Shown here piece by piece: positions 8,237 to 14,990 of a DNA stretch of 64,000 bases. Made by a program: the position numbers and the translations under genes. Position 1 is the first letter of the stretch. The number at the start of each line of letters is the position of its first letter. The notes beneath the pieces were generated by a model. It was not told the DNA's origin, did no database searches, and saw only the letters and a program-made list of their open reading frames with translations. The stretch is from Methylobacterium terrae (GTDB lineage Bacteria > Pseudomonadota > Alphaproteobacteria > Rhizobiales > Beijerinckiaceae), in assembly GCF_003173755.1 (NCBI RefSeq), contig NZ_CP029553.1, positions 3,496,001 through 3,560,000 of the forward strand. Direction: 5' to 3'.

Positions 8237-8856
8237 TGGCGCTCGCGATCACCACCAAGCCGGCCGCGCCGGTGCTCACCGTGCCGGAGTTCTGCGCGCA
8301 CGCCCGGCTTCCCGACGACACTCCGGATGCGGTCTACATCGCTAGCATCCTCGATGCGGTGACGGCCTGGCTCGCCGGCCCGAACGGCTGGCTCGGCCGA
8401 AGCCTTATCGCTCAGACCCTGACGCTGACGGTGCCGCTCAACGTCGTCGTCGGCTTCGTGGGGCCGATGATTGCCGATGCCATGACGGGCGTGGTGCTGC
8501 CGCGCCCGCCGGTGATCGACGTGGAGAGCGTCGCCGTGCTCGACGGGGCCGGCGCCGCGACCACGATCCCGCAGGCGCAGTACAGCACCCATGAAGGCGC
8601 GGACGGGATGACGCGCCTGGTGCTCGCTCCAGGCTTCCAGATGCCGACGATCGACCGTGCGCCGGCATGGCTTCGGACCGTCTACCGAGCCGGCTACGGC
8701 GCCGCGGGCACCGACGTGGACGCCGGCATTCGCCACGCCATGCTCATGGCTGCCATGCGGCTCTACGCCGGCCGCGGCGACCCGAGTGTGACCCTCGGCA
8801 GCGACCCGATGCTTGCCGAGCTGTTCAAGCCCTACGCCGGCTGGAGTGGCCGATGA
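8236..8856 (+). CDS. Head-tail connector protein (phiE125 gp8 / HK97 gp6-like)
   Basis: A 206-residue protein in the slot for the first head-tail adaptor. The N-terminus (PVLTVPEFCAHARLPDDTPDAVYIASILDAVTAWLAGPNG) matches the usual opening of phiE125 gp8-type connectors, which begin with 'sleeAkahLr' and a long helix, and the C-terminal helix 'DAGIRHAMLMAAMRLYAGRG' is likewise typical. It would form the ring beneath the portal. It overlaps the head-closure gene by ATGA. Confidence 0.85.
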   Translation: MALAITTKPAAPVLTVPEFCAHARLPDDTPDAVYIASILDAVTAWLAGPNGWLGRSLIAQTLTLTVPLNVVVGFVGPMIADAMTGVVLPRPPVIDVESVAVLDGAGAATTIPQAQYSTHEGADGMTRLVLAPGFQMPTIDRAPAWLRTVYRAGYGAAGTDVDAGIRHAMLMAAMRLYAGRGDPSVTLGSDPMLAELFKPYAGWSGR

Positions 8857-9185
8857 TCGCCGCGGGCGCCATGAACAAGCGGGTGCGTGTCGAGGCCTTC
8901 ACTTCGACCCGCGACCCCATCAGCAACGAAGAGATCCGGGAGTGGTCCCTTGTTGCAGAGGTGTGGGCCAATCGCCGCGACACGCAAGCGCGCGAGTTCT
9001 TCGCTGGCGGAAGCGAGAACACGGAACAGAAGGCCGTGTTTACAATCTGGTTTCTTGACGGCGTGAACTCTGGAATGCGCATCGTTGAGCGTGGTCAGAT
9101 CTTCAACGTCACAGGCGTGATTGAGATCGGGCAGCGATACCAGCTTCAGCTTGAGGCGCGATCCGTGAACGGTGGCGAACCGTGA
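8853..9185 (+). CDS. Phage head closure protein (HK97 gp7 / SPP1 gp16 family)
   Basis: A 110-residue protein: 'AGAMNKRVRVEAF...WSLVAEVWANRRDTQAREFFAGG' followed by beta strands ending 'LQLEARSVNG' is the standard layout of head-closure (stopper) proteins, which seal the filled head. The ATG at 8853 overlaps the connector stop; ATG 8871 is an alternative six codons later and closer to the usual family start. It ends overlapping the gp10 gene by GTGA. The family assignment rests on the MN[KR]RV opening and genomic position. Confidence 0.87.
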   Translation: MIAAGAMNKRVRVEAFTSTRDPISNEEIREWSLVAEVWANRRDTQAREFFAGGSENTEQKAVFTIWFLDGVNSGMRIVERGQIFNVTGVIEIGQRYQLQLEARSVNGGEP

Positions 9186-9583
9186 TCGGCGGCAAGGTCG
9201 GCAACATGGCGCTGTTCCTGGCGCAATTGGCCCACAACGAAAGCCGCCTGAAGCACGCCGCGCAGAAGCGGGCGGAGGAAGAGGCGCAGCGAGCCGTAGA
9301 CGAGATGCAGGCCCGCGTACCGGAGCAGTCCGGCACGGCGCGCGAGAGCATCCGTTGGGAGCCGCGGCCGGAGGGTGGCGCCAGAGTGCTGGCGGGCGGC
9401 CCTGAGACCACCAAGGCGGATTACGACTACATCCGCGCCCTCGAATACGGCCGGGCGCCGACAGGCTCCGAAGACAGCCACGGGCAGCGGCCGCAGCCGT
9501 TCTTCCGCCCCGTCGAGGAAGAGACGCGCCGGCATGGCGCCAATCGGATCGGCCGCGGGCTCGCCGACGACATGAAGGACTGA
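9182..9583 (+). CDS. HK97 gp10-family tail completion / head-tail joining protein
   Basis: A 133-residue protein with a basic helical N-terminus (ESRLKHAAQKRAEEEAQRAVDEMQARVPEQSG) followed by the conserved GTARESI segment, a Y-x-x-x-x-EYG motif (YIRALEYGRAPT) and the C-terminal Q-P-F-F-R-P stretch. These are diagnostic of HK97 gp10-type proteins at the head-tail interface. The GTG start overlaps the previous stop. In ordinary siphophages the tail terminator and tail tube genes come next; here only 2 bp separate it from the tape-measure-like gene. Confidence 0.9.
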   Translation: MIGGKVGNMALFLAQLAHNESRLKHAAQKRAEEEAQRAVDEMQARVPEQSGTARESIRWEPRPEGGARVLAGGPETTKADYDYIRALEYGRAPTGSEDSHGQRPQPFFRPVEEETRRHGANRIGRGLADDMKD

Positions 9584-9585
9584 CG

Positions 9586-12072
9586 ATGGCAGCGGCCCCC
9601 GCCCTGAGCTTCGATATCGAGGCCAACGTTTCGAGCTACAACCGCGCGATGCAATTGGTGGGTGACACCGCCAAGCAGCGCGCCGCGCAGTTCGCGCTGG
9701 AGTTCAGCGGCGCCGGCCGGGCGGCAGAGAACGCCCTGGGCGGCTTCGCGCGCCGCTCAAGCGCCCAGATCACCGGCAGCCTGTCCACGGTCGCAGGACG
9801 GTTCAAGGCGGACTTCTCGGCCGCTGCCACCAGCGTGGCGCAGAGCCTGAAGGAGAGCAGCGTCGCGGCGACCCGCCAGGCCGTTGCCACCACGGCGCCG
9901 ATCGTCATCGCGTCGGCGCGCGAGGCGGTGAAGGTGGGTATGCCGATCATCAGCGCCGGTGTGTCGGGCATCGCCAAAGAGACGGCCCCTCTCGTTGGAT
10001 CGGCGCTTCTGTCAACGGCGACCAAGATCGCGCCGTTCGTGGCGGCCTACGGCGTCGCGACCCTCGGCTTGCAAGCGTTCTCGGCCGCGGCCACGGCGGC
10101 GATGGCAGCCCTGGAGGGGGCGAACAAGATCGGCTCGGAGAGCGCCCGGCTCGGCGTCTCAACCAACTTCTACCAGGCCTGGACCAACTCCGCGCACGCG
10201 CTCAACGTCGAGGCGAAAGACCTCACCGCGAGCCTGGAGAAGGCGCACCAAGCTTTCATCGTGATGCAGGGCACGGAGAAGGCGAACAAGGAAGGGACCG
10301 GCGGAAATCAGAGCGCGTTTGAACTTGCGCTACGGGCGCAGGTCCGGGCCGGCAACACGGCTCAGGCCAACGTCAATCGGTTCCTCGGATCGGCGACGGA
10401 CGAAGACAAGCTCCGCACTGCCCTGAACATCATGCAGGACATGTACAATGCTGGAAAGCAGGTCGCGGCCCTTGACCTCGCCAGCAAGCTCTTCCCCGAC
10501 AGCATCGTTGACCGCATCCGCAGCGGCGCCCTGGAATTCCGGGATCTTCTCCGCACTGCCAACGACCTTTCCAACCCGTCCCTTGTGCTGGTGAAGGCCG
10601 AAGATGTCACGCGGGCGCAGGAGCTGGAGCGCCGTCTGAAGGACGCGCAGAACACGCTTGATGATGTCGGCCGGCAGTTCAACCAGGACATGGTTCGCGC
10701 CGGGATGACCATGACGGATGCCGCAATCCGGTGGAAGGAAATCCTGGCCGAGGGCGCCAGGATCGCCCTCGACGCCTTCCGGTTCGCGCAACGTGCCGGC
10801 CAGGCATTCCAGAGCGGCGGAGCCGGCCTATCCTCCGGCGCGCCCACGGGCGGCAAGTCTCTCGGCACGCTGTTGGGCGAAGCCGGCCCGAAGCCGGCCG
10901 CGCCCACGGCACCCGTGACAGATCCGGCGATGCAGAACGCGCTGGACGCCATGCGCGGCTCGCTCAACCCGACGAACATCGCCAGGGCTCAACGCCAGTC
11001 CACGGCCGTCTCTAACCTGTTCTTTCCCGACAAGAGCAAGCCGCTCATCACGGGATCGCCTTCGGCGAAGTCCCCGTCATCCGACACTTCGATTGATGCC
11101 GTCGAGAGCTTCACGCGCAGCCTGGAGAAGCAGGTTGCCGGCCTGAAGGCGGAGGCGCAGGCGTTCGACAAGAGCAACGCCGAGAAGCAGAAAAGCATTC
11201 AACTGGCGCGAGCCCGCGAGGTTGCGGACCAGGCCGGCATTCCGCTCACCGACGCGATGATTGAGCGGATCAACAAAGCGGCCGAAGCCTACGGCAACGC
11301 GCGAGACAAGATCGCGCTGATGGAACAGGCAGAGCGGCAGGCAGGACAAGCATCGCAGTACATGGCGCAGACCGCCGCTGATGGTTTTGCGGATATTCTC
11401 GACAACGCGCGTTCGTTCAGCGACGTGCTGACTTCCATTTTCAAGCAACTACAGCGTTCCGTGATCCAGGCGATATTCGCAGGGACGGGACCGTTCGCGG
11501 GCTTGCTAGGCATGGCGGCCCCTGCGACGGCATCGGGTGCGGACAGCGCCGGAGGCATCTTCGGATCGTTCTTCGCCACCGGTGTCAAAGCCCTGATGGG
11601 TGGCCTTGATCCCGTCTCGAATTTCGCAGGGCAGTCGGCGGGCGCGATCGGCCCCTTCCTGCCGGCCTCGCAGCACCACACGGGCGGCATCGTCGGACAG
11701 GACAACGTCGGCCGGCGCAAGCTCCCGGTGTCCCTGGTGCAGTCGGCGCCGCGCTTCCACTCGGGGCTCACCAGCAAGGAATTTCCGGCCGTCCTGGAGG
11801 CTGGCGAGCGGGTGCTTACGGAGCGCATGGCCCGGAGCACGACACAGACCATCGCAGGCCTCACCGCAGCGACGGCGGGTGCGCCCGGCGGCGGAAAGCC
11901 GGAGCTGCACATTCATGCCGGCGACCGCACGGAGGTGCAGCAATCGCAGGGGCCGCAGGGAATGCGGACAGACGTGGTGATCGACAAGAAAGTGGCGGCT
12001 GTTCTTCTCGGCGGCCCTTCAACACGATCCGCCCTCAAGCAAATCAGCGGCAGCCGTCTCACCGGGAGGTAA
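9586..12072 (+). CDS. Tape-measure-like protein (lambda gpH type), 828 aa
   Basis: An 828-residue protein with tape-measure features: a 'FDIEANVSSYNRAMQLVGDTAKQ' opening, a long Ala-rich central region with two hydrophobic stretches (residues about 105-130 and 138-182), a helical section around 500-585, and the conserved C-terminal block H-T-G-G-I...RFHSG...EFPAVLEAGERVLT. In phages with long tails it sets tail length and is ejected with the DNA. A protein of this size would imply a tail of roughly 120 nm by the common rule of about 1.5 angstrom per residue. The genes normally between gp10 and tape measure (terminator, tube, chaperones) are missing. Confidence 0.88.
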   Translation: MAAAPALSFDIEANVSSYNRAMQLVGDTAKQRAAQFALEFSGAGRAAENALGGFARRSSAQITGSLSTVAGRFKADFSAAATSVAQSLKESSVAATRQAVATTAPIVIASAREAVKVGMPIISAGVSGIAKETAPLVGSALLSTATKIAPFVAAYGVATLGLQAFSAAATAAMAALEGANKIGSESARLGVSTNFYQAWTNSAHALNVEAKDLTASLEKAHQAFIVMQGTEKANKEGTGGNQSAFELALRAQVRAGNTAQANVNRFLGSATDEDKLRTALNIMQDMYNAGKQVAALDLASKLFPDSIVDRIRSGALEFRDLLRTANDLSNPSLVLVKAEDVTRAQELERRLKDAQNTLDDVGRQFNQDMVRAGMTMTDAAIRWKEILAEGARIALDAFRFAQRAGQAFQSGGAGLSSGAPTGGKSLGTLLGEAGPKPAAPTAPVTDPAMQNALDAMRGSLNPTNIARAQRQSTAVSNLFFPDKSKPLITGSPSAKSPSSDTSIDAVESFTRSLEKQVAGLKAEAQAFDKSNAEKQKSIQLARAREVADQAGIPLTDAMIERINKAAEAYGNARDKIALMEQAERQAGQASQYMAQTAADGFADILDNARSFSDVLTSIFKQLQRSVIQAIFAGTGPFAGLLGMAAPATASGADSAGGIFGSFFATGVKALMGGLDPVSNFAGQSAGAIGPFLPASQHHTGGIVGQDNVGRRKLPVSLVQSAPRFHSGLTSKEFPAVLEAGERVLTERMARSTTQTIAGLTAATAGAPGGGKPELHIHAGDRTEVQQSQGPQGMRTDVVIDKKVAAVLLGGPSTRSALKQISGSRLTGR

Positions 12073-12073
12073 G

Positions 12074-12544
12074 ATGCAAATCAACGTGCGTCACAACTTG
12101 CAGCTATACGAGCCGGAAATCGACATTCCGGAGGAACAAGCCATCGTCCTGCCGATCAAGGAGGCGAGCGCCGTCATGGGGGAGACTGTCGCGGCGTACC
12201 TTGCGCGCGTCGCCTGGCGGTTCGACCTCCCCACCATCTGCCTCATCAACGGCGAGGCCTACGGCCGGGCCGAGTGGGAGGAACGCGTTCTCGGCGTGAA
12301 CGACAACGTGGAGTTCCTGAGCCGGCCCAAGGGCTCCGCCGGCTCCGGCGGCTCCACCGCGAAAAGCATCGTCAGCATCGTGTCGCTGATCGCGCTGACG
12401 GCGCTCGCTCCCTACGCCGTGGGCGCCCTCGGGATGACCGCGCTCGGATCGGCTACGGCCCTGACGGGGCTCGGCAAGATCGCCGTCGCCGTGATCGTCG
12501 GCGCTCCCGGCCTCTCAATCTCGGAATGGATGCTGAGCCGATGA
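12074..12544 (+). CDS. Beta-grasp / membrane-segment tail-assembly-like protein (lambda gpI or TipJ N-terminus type)
   Basis: A 156-residue protein. Residues 1-88 look like a ubiquitin-like beta-grasp domain (strand, AVMGETVAAYLARVAW helix, 'ICLINGEAYGRAEWEERVLGVNDNVEFLSRP'), as in tail-assembly protein I of lambda and the N-terminus of TipJ-type host-specificity proteins. A Gly/Ser run and two hydrophobic segments (about residues 97-118 and 122-145) follow. The related TipJ proteins continue for many hundreds of residues; here the chain ends at 156 aa, so it is either a stand-alone gpI-like protein or a shortened tip protein. Confidence 0.6.
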   Translation: MQINVRHNLQLYEPEIDIPEEQAIVLPIKEASAVMGETVAAYLARVAWRFDLPTICLINGEAYGRAEWEERVLGVNDNVEFLSRPKGSAGSGGSTAKSIVSIVSLIALTALAPYAVGALGMTALGSATALTGLGKIAVAVIVGAPGLSISEWMLSR

Positions 12545-13215
12545 CCGCCATCAACGTCCTGGTGCGACCCGACCGCGTGCACGTGATGACGGACGGCGCG
12601 GTTTTCGAGCCGGAGGGCGCCGTGATCGGCGTGATGCAGAAGACCTATGCCCTCGCGCACGTGTCGGCTGTGATCGCCATCCGTGGCCCGACGTACCTTG
12701 GTGCCGGCCTGGTGGAGGCGCTGAACCTCGCCAACCTGCGGACCTTCGATGACCTCTTGGCGCGCCTGCCGGCGACCGCGCGGGTTCTGATCGACCACGC
12801 GATGCAGCACATGAACCCGGCCGAGAGGGATGCCGCATCCGCGCGGATCGACCTCCGCAAGTTCGACATCGCCGTTGCCGGCTGGTCCCATAGGCGCGGA
12901 CAGGGTGAGACCTACCGCCTCGATACGTCGAAGCCCGGGTGGCACCTGGAGCGCCAGGCGGACGGGTTCTTCATGCCGGCCGACAACCCGGCCTTGCTGG
13001 CGCGCCTCGACGCGGCCGGGTGGGACCTGAGCGACCCGGAGCAAGACGCCGCCCGGCTCCTGGAACTGATGCACCATCAGCGCGCCGTCCCGGATCGCCT
13101 GCCGAGCGGCGTCGAGTGCTGCACCGTGGGCGGCTTCGCGCAGCATACCGTCATCACCCCTGACGCCATCACGACCCGCATCGTGGAGCGGTGGGCCGAC
13201 AGAGCCGCCGAGTGA
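12541..13215 (+). CDS. Ntn-hydrolase/proteasome-like hypothetical protein
   Basis: A 224-residue protein starting M-T-A-I-N-V-L, then 'DRVHVMTDGAVFEP' and 'QKTYALAHVSAVIAIRG'. The order of an N-terminal Thr strand, a V-x-x-x-x-D strand, a K-x-x-x-L segment and an A-x-R-G turn matches the start of proteasome-beta-like Ntn hydrolases, in which Thr exposed after Met removal is the nucleophile. Residues 70-224 hold further helices and two adjacent cysteines (ECCTVGG). Enzyme activity is inferred from pattern only. The start overlaps the previous stop by ATGA, so it belongs to the morphogenesis operon. Confidence 0.6.
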   Translation: MTAINVLVRPDRVHVMTDGAVFEPEGAVIGVMQKTYALAHVSAVIAIRGPTYLGAGLVEALNLANLRTFDDLLARLPATARVLIDHAMQHMNPAERDAASARIDLRKFDIAVAGWSHRRGQGETYRLDTSKPGWHLERQADGFFMPADNPALLARLDAAGWDLSDPEQDAARLLELMHHQRAVPDRLPSGVECCTVGGFAQHTVITPDAITTRIVERWADRAAE

Positions 13216-13219
13216 AGCC

Positions 13220-13672
13220 ATGGACTGGAGCAAGGCATATCCGGCGCCGGCAACGCGCTTCGGGCTGTCGCGCCTCGCCGCGGTGGCCGGAGTGGACGTG
13301 CGCACGGTCCAGCGATGGCAGCACATCGGCGCCCTGCCGGGTAAGCGGATCGGACGCGGGAAGGTGCGGACCTACGACGTATGGGATGCCTTGCGGCTCC
13401 GGTGCCTCGCTGAGATGAGCCGGCTCGGCATGCGGCTCACCGGCCCCGGGCTGCACCTGTCGGGCGCCCTGACCGGCATGGTGCTCTTCGAGGTGGCGCA
13501 GCGCGGGAGCATCGAGGGCGTGCCGACCGACCTACGGCTCTACCCGGACGGCGAAGAGTGGCTGATGCAGTGGGATCCACGCGTGCCGGATCCGGAGGGC
13601 TCGCACATCAGGATCAACCTGCGGGCCTTGGCTGAACATGTGTCCGATGCGGACGACCTATGGAAGCCGTGA
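13220..13672 (+). CDS. MerR-like helix-turn-helix DNA-binding protein
   Basis: A 150-residue protein whose first 70 residues contain an HTH followed by a wing: 'FGLSRLAAVAGVDVRTVQRWQHIGALPG' then basic 'KRIGRGKVRTYDVWDALRLRCLAEMSRLGM', the layout of MerR-type DNA-binding domains. The C-terminal 80 residues are a small mixed domain, with no metal-binding cysteine cluster. It is the last gene of the morphogenesis operon, 4 bp after the Ntn-like gene and 28 bp before the terminator stem. A regulator co-transcribed with head genes could give feedback control; nothing shows its target. Confidence 0.7.
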   Translation: MDWSKAYPAPATRFGLSRLAAVAGVDVRTVQRWQHIGALPGKRIGRGKVRTYDVWDALRLRCLAEMSRLGMRLTGPGLHLSGALTGMVLFEVAQRGSIEGVPTDLRLYPDGEEWLMQWDPRVPDPEGSHIRINLRALAEHVSDADDLWKP

Positions 13673-13700
13673 GATCCATAGAAATTTTATATCGATCGTG

Positions 13701-13733
13701 AAGGGCGCATTCCGCAGGGGATGCGCCCTTTTT
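13701..13733 (+). terminator. Rho-independent terminator closing the phage operon
   Basis: A perfect 10-bp stem (AAGGGCGCAT / ATGCGCCCTT) with a 10-nt loop, followed by a T-run, lies 28 bp after the HTH gene. It ends the + strand transcription unit. The terminator's A-rich left side also faces the opposing gene that ends at 13760, so it may work for both strands. Confidence 0.9.
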
Positions 13734-13759
13734 GTGTACGGCCTTTCACAGCGCAATCC

Positions 13760-14641
13760 TTAGGCATCCGAAATTCCAGCAATGCGTTTTTTTGCAATAA
13801 GATAAGTAACAAAAGAAGAGCATGCACCGATCATGAACATGGCATCTGCCTCGTCAACATCCGCATCTCCTTTATCCAAGAGCGGGTGACGTATTCCATT
13901 TTCGTCACTAGTGTAACCATATAGCGCAGCAAATCCCTTTCTCATGGCAGCATGTAGATTTGTTGAGCTTTCTAAGCGTAGAAGTGCTTTCGATAGCTCT
14001 GCGCTAGGTTCAAGAGTTCTTGCCACTGCTTCAACAGAATGTATGCTTTCCCTAACGCTGTCAGCAAATCTACCTGAACTTAAAGCCTCCATTGCGCCCT
14101 TCAGATGTGCATGCGCACCTAAAAAATCTACAGATCCTGTTGATATCAGCGCACCAGAAATTGCAGCCGCTTCTTCGTCAGATCCTATCGGAACGAATGT
14201 ATCTCTCTCGAATAACCTATATGCAGCCTTTTCCTCAACTAAAATCTGCTCGATTTGGCTGGAAAAAAAATATGATGATTTTTCATGCCTGATAATGAAT
14301 TGCAAAAAATCATATATTTGTATGTAATTACCGCTTTCGAATAACGGAAATAATTTTTCTACAGTTTTTTTTGTGCCATTGTCGAATACGTGAGAGAACC
14401 CGCCTCGTCTTATAACGTATTCGTCTTGAAGTATACTAGTCCATGTTGGACTTAGGGATTTGTATCCGGTAGTGATTACAGTTTTATTATTAGAGATAAG
14501 CTCACGGTATAATGCATCCCAGAGCCTTGCGCGGAGTTTGCGAGGCACTTCGGTTCTTTGATGTTGTGTTGGAAGAGGTGCTGCCCCTTCGGCCTGAGCA
14601 AAAGTCAGACCTTTGCGGTTAGCAATATCGTTGGACGTCAA
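13760..14641 (-). CDS. AbiJ-NTD4-type protein, candidate anti-phage defence gene
   Basis: A 293-residue protein in visibly AT-richer DNA than all neighbours. Residues 10-100 (RKGLTFAQAEG...VPRKLRARLWDALYREL) match the pattern of the AbiJ N-terminal domain 4, a module joined to diverse effector domains in abortive-infection proteins. The C-terminal half is helical, with 'DSVRESIHSVEAVARTL' at 195-210 resembling the HEPN-like C-terminus of such proteins. The R-x3-H there is one residue short of the usual HEPN R-x4-6-H, so RNase activity is not claimed. A TTG start is supported by AGGGG six bases upstream; no internal Met makes a better start. It faces the head operon from the tRNA side, the usual place for cargo genes. 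Confidence 0.7.
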   Translation of the reverse strand: MTSNDIANRKGLTFAQAEGAAPLPTQHQRTEVPRKLRARLWDALYRELISNNKTVITTGYKSLSPTWTSILQDEYVIRRGGFSHVFDNGTKKTVEKLFPLFESGNYIQIYDFLQFIIRHEKSSYFFSSQIEQILVEEKAAYRLFERDTFVPIGSDEEAAAISGALISTGSVDFLGAHAHLKGAMEALSSGRFADSVRESIHSVEAVARTLEPSAELSKALLRLESSTNLHAAMRKGFAALYGYTSDENGIRHPLLDKGDADVDEADAMFMIGACSSFVTYLIAKKRIAGISDA

Positions 14642-14664
14642 AGTAGGCCCCTAAGCCGCGTTGC

Positions 14665-14747
14665 ATCCGTGTTGCACGGAGCAACCTACGCCCAACCGTA
14701 ACCCATTGTAAAACAACGATCCGTGTTGCAGGCCAACGCAACACTTT
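14665..14747. repeat. ATCCGTGTTGCA repeats at the element's right border
   Basis: The 12-mer ATCCGTGTTGCA occurs at 14665-14676 and again at 14719-14730, 54 bp apart, with inverted GCAAC copies at 14681 and 14738 (GCAACAC). Repeats this close to a tRNA 3' end resemble arm-type integrase sites flanking an attachment core. The left end is outside the window, so the core duplication cannot be tested. They could also be operator sites for the gene starting at 14641. Confidence 0.5.
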
Positions 14748-14767
14748 TCGCCAGGAAAGAGAACACG

Positions 14768-14800
14768 AAAAAGCCCGCTAAGTCATTGACCGAGCGGGCT
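14768..14800 (-). terminator. Terminator after tRNA-Met
   Basis: Read on the minus strand, the stem AGCCCGCT / AGCGGGCT (14793-14800 and 14772-14779) with a 13-nt loop is followed by a U-run (A-run at 14768-14772). It lies 7 bp beyond the tRNA 3' end and would end the tRNA transcript. Confidence 0.85.
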
Positions 14801-14807
14801 AAACGGA

Positions 14808-14884
14808 TGGTAGCGGAGGAGGGATTTGAACCCCCGACACAAGGATTATGATTCCTCTGCTCTGACCAACTGAGCTACTCCGCC
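14808..14884 (-). tRNA. tRNA-Met (CAT)
   Basis: A 77-nt tRNA with CCA encoded at the 3' end. The acceptor stem GGCGGAG/CTCCGCT closes with one G-U pair; D arm GCTC/GAGC, T arm with GGTTCAAATCC, and a seven-base anticodon loop ATCATAA giving CAT. The body is that of rhizobial elongator tRNA-Met rather than an initiator (a G-U pair, not a mismatch, at 1-72). A lysidine-modified tRNA-Ile2 also reads CAT, and this cannot be excluded from sequence alone. Its 3' end faces the phage-like element, consistent with use as an integration target. Confidence 0.95.
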
Positions 14885-14990
14885 GCGCGGTGGCCGGTGC
14901 GTGACCGGCTCTGCGGTGGCGCGGATATAGGGGGAGGCGGCGGGCCCTGTCAAGGAACCGTCGCAGCCCTTTTTCCGCGCCGCCTCGCCC

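Larger units (their letters stand above)
1..14807. mobile_element. Right-hand part of an integrated phage-like element (prophage or capsid-forming satellite)
   Basis: Consecutive, mostly overlapping + strand genes encode an HK97-type packaging and head module, and the block stops at a tRNA-Met gene, a common phage integration target. The left end lies outside the window, so no integrase, repressor or replication gene can be seen. Small early-type ORFs occupy 0.3-2.2 kb, head genes 2.2-9.6 kb, a tape-measure-like gene and three accessory genes 9.6-13.7 kb, and an AT-rich opposite-strand gene 13.8-14.6 kb. No tail tube, tail terminator, tail chaperone, baseplate, fibre, holin or lysin gene is present. 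The right limit is inferred from the change to housekeeping genes at tRNA-Met and trpB; the exact attachment site is not established. Confidence 0.88.
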
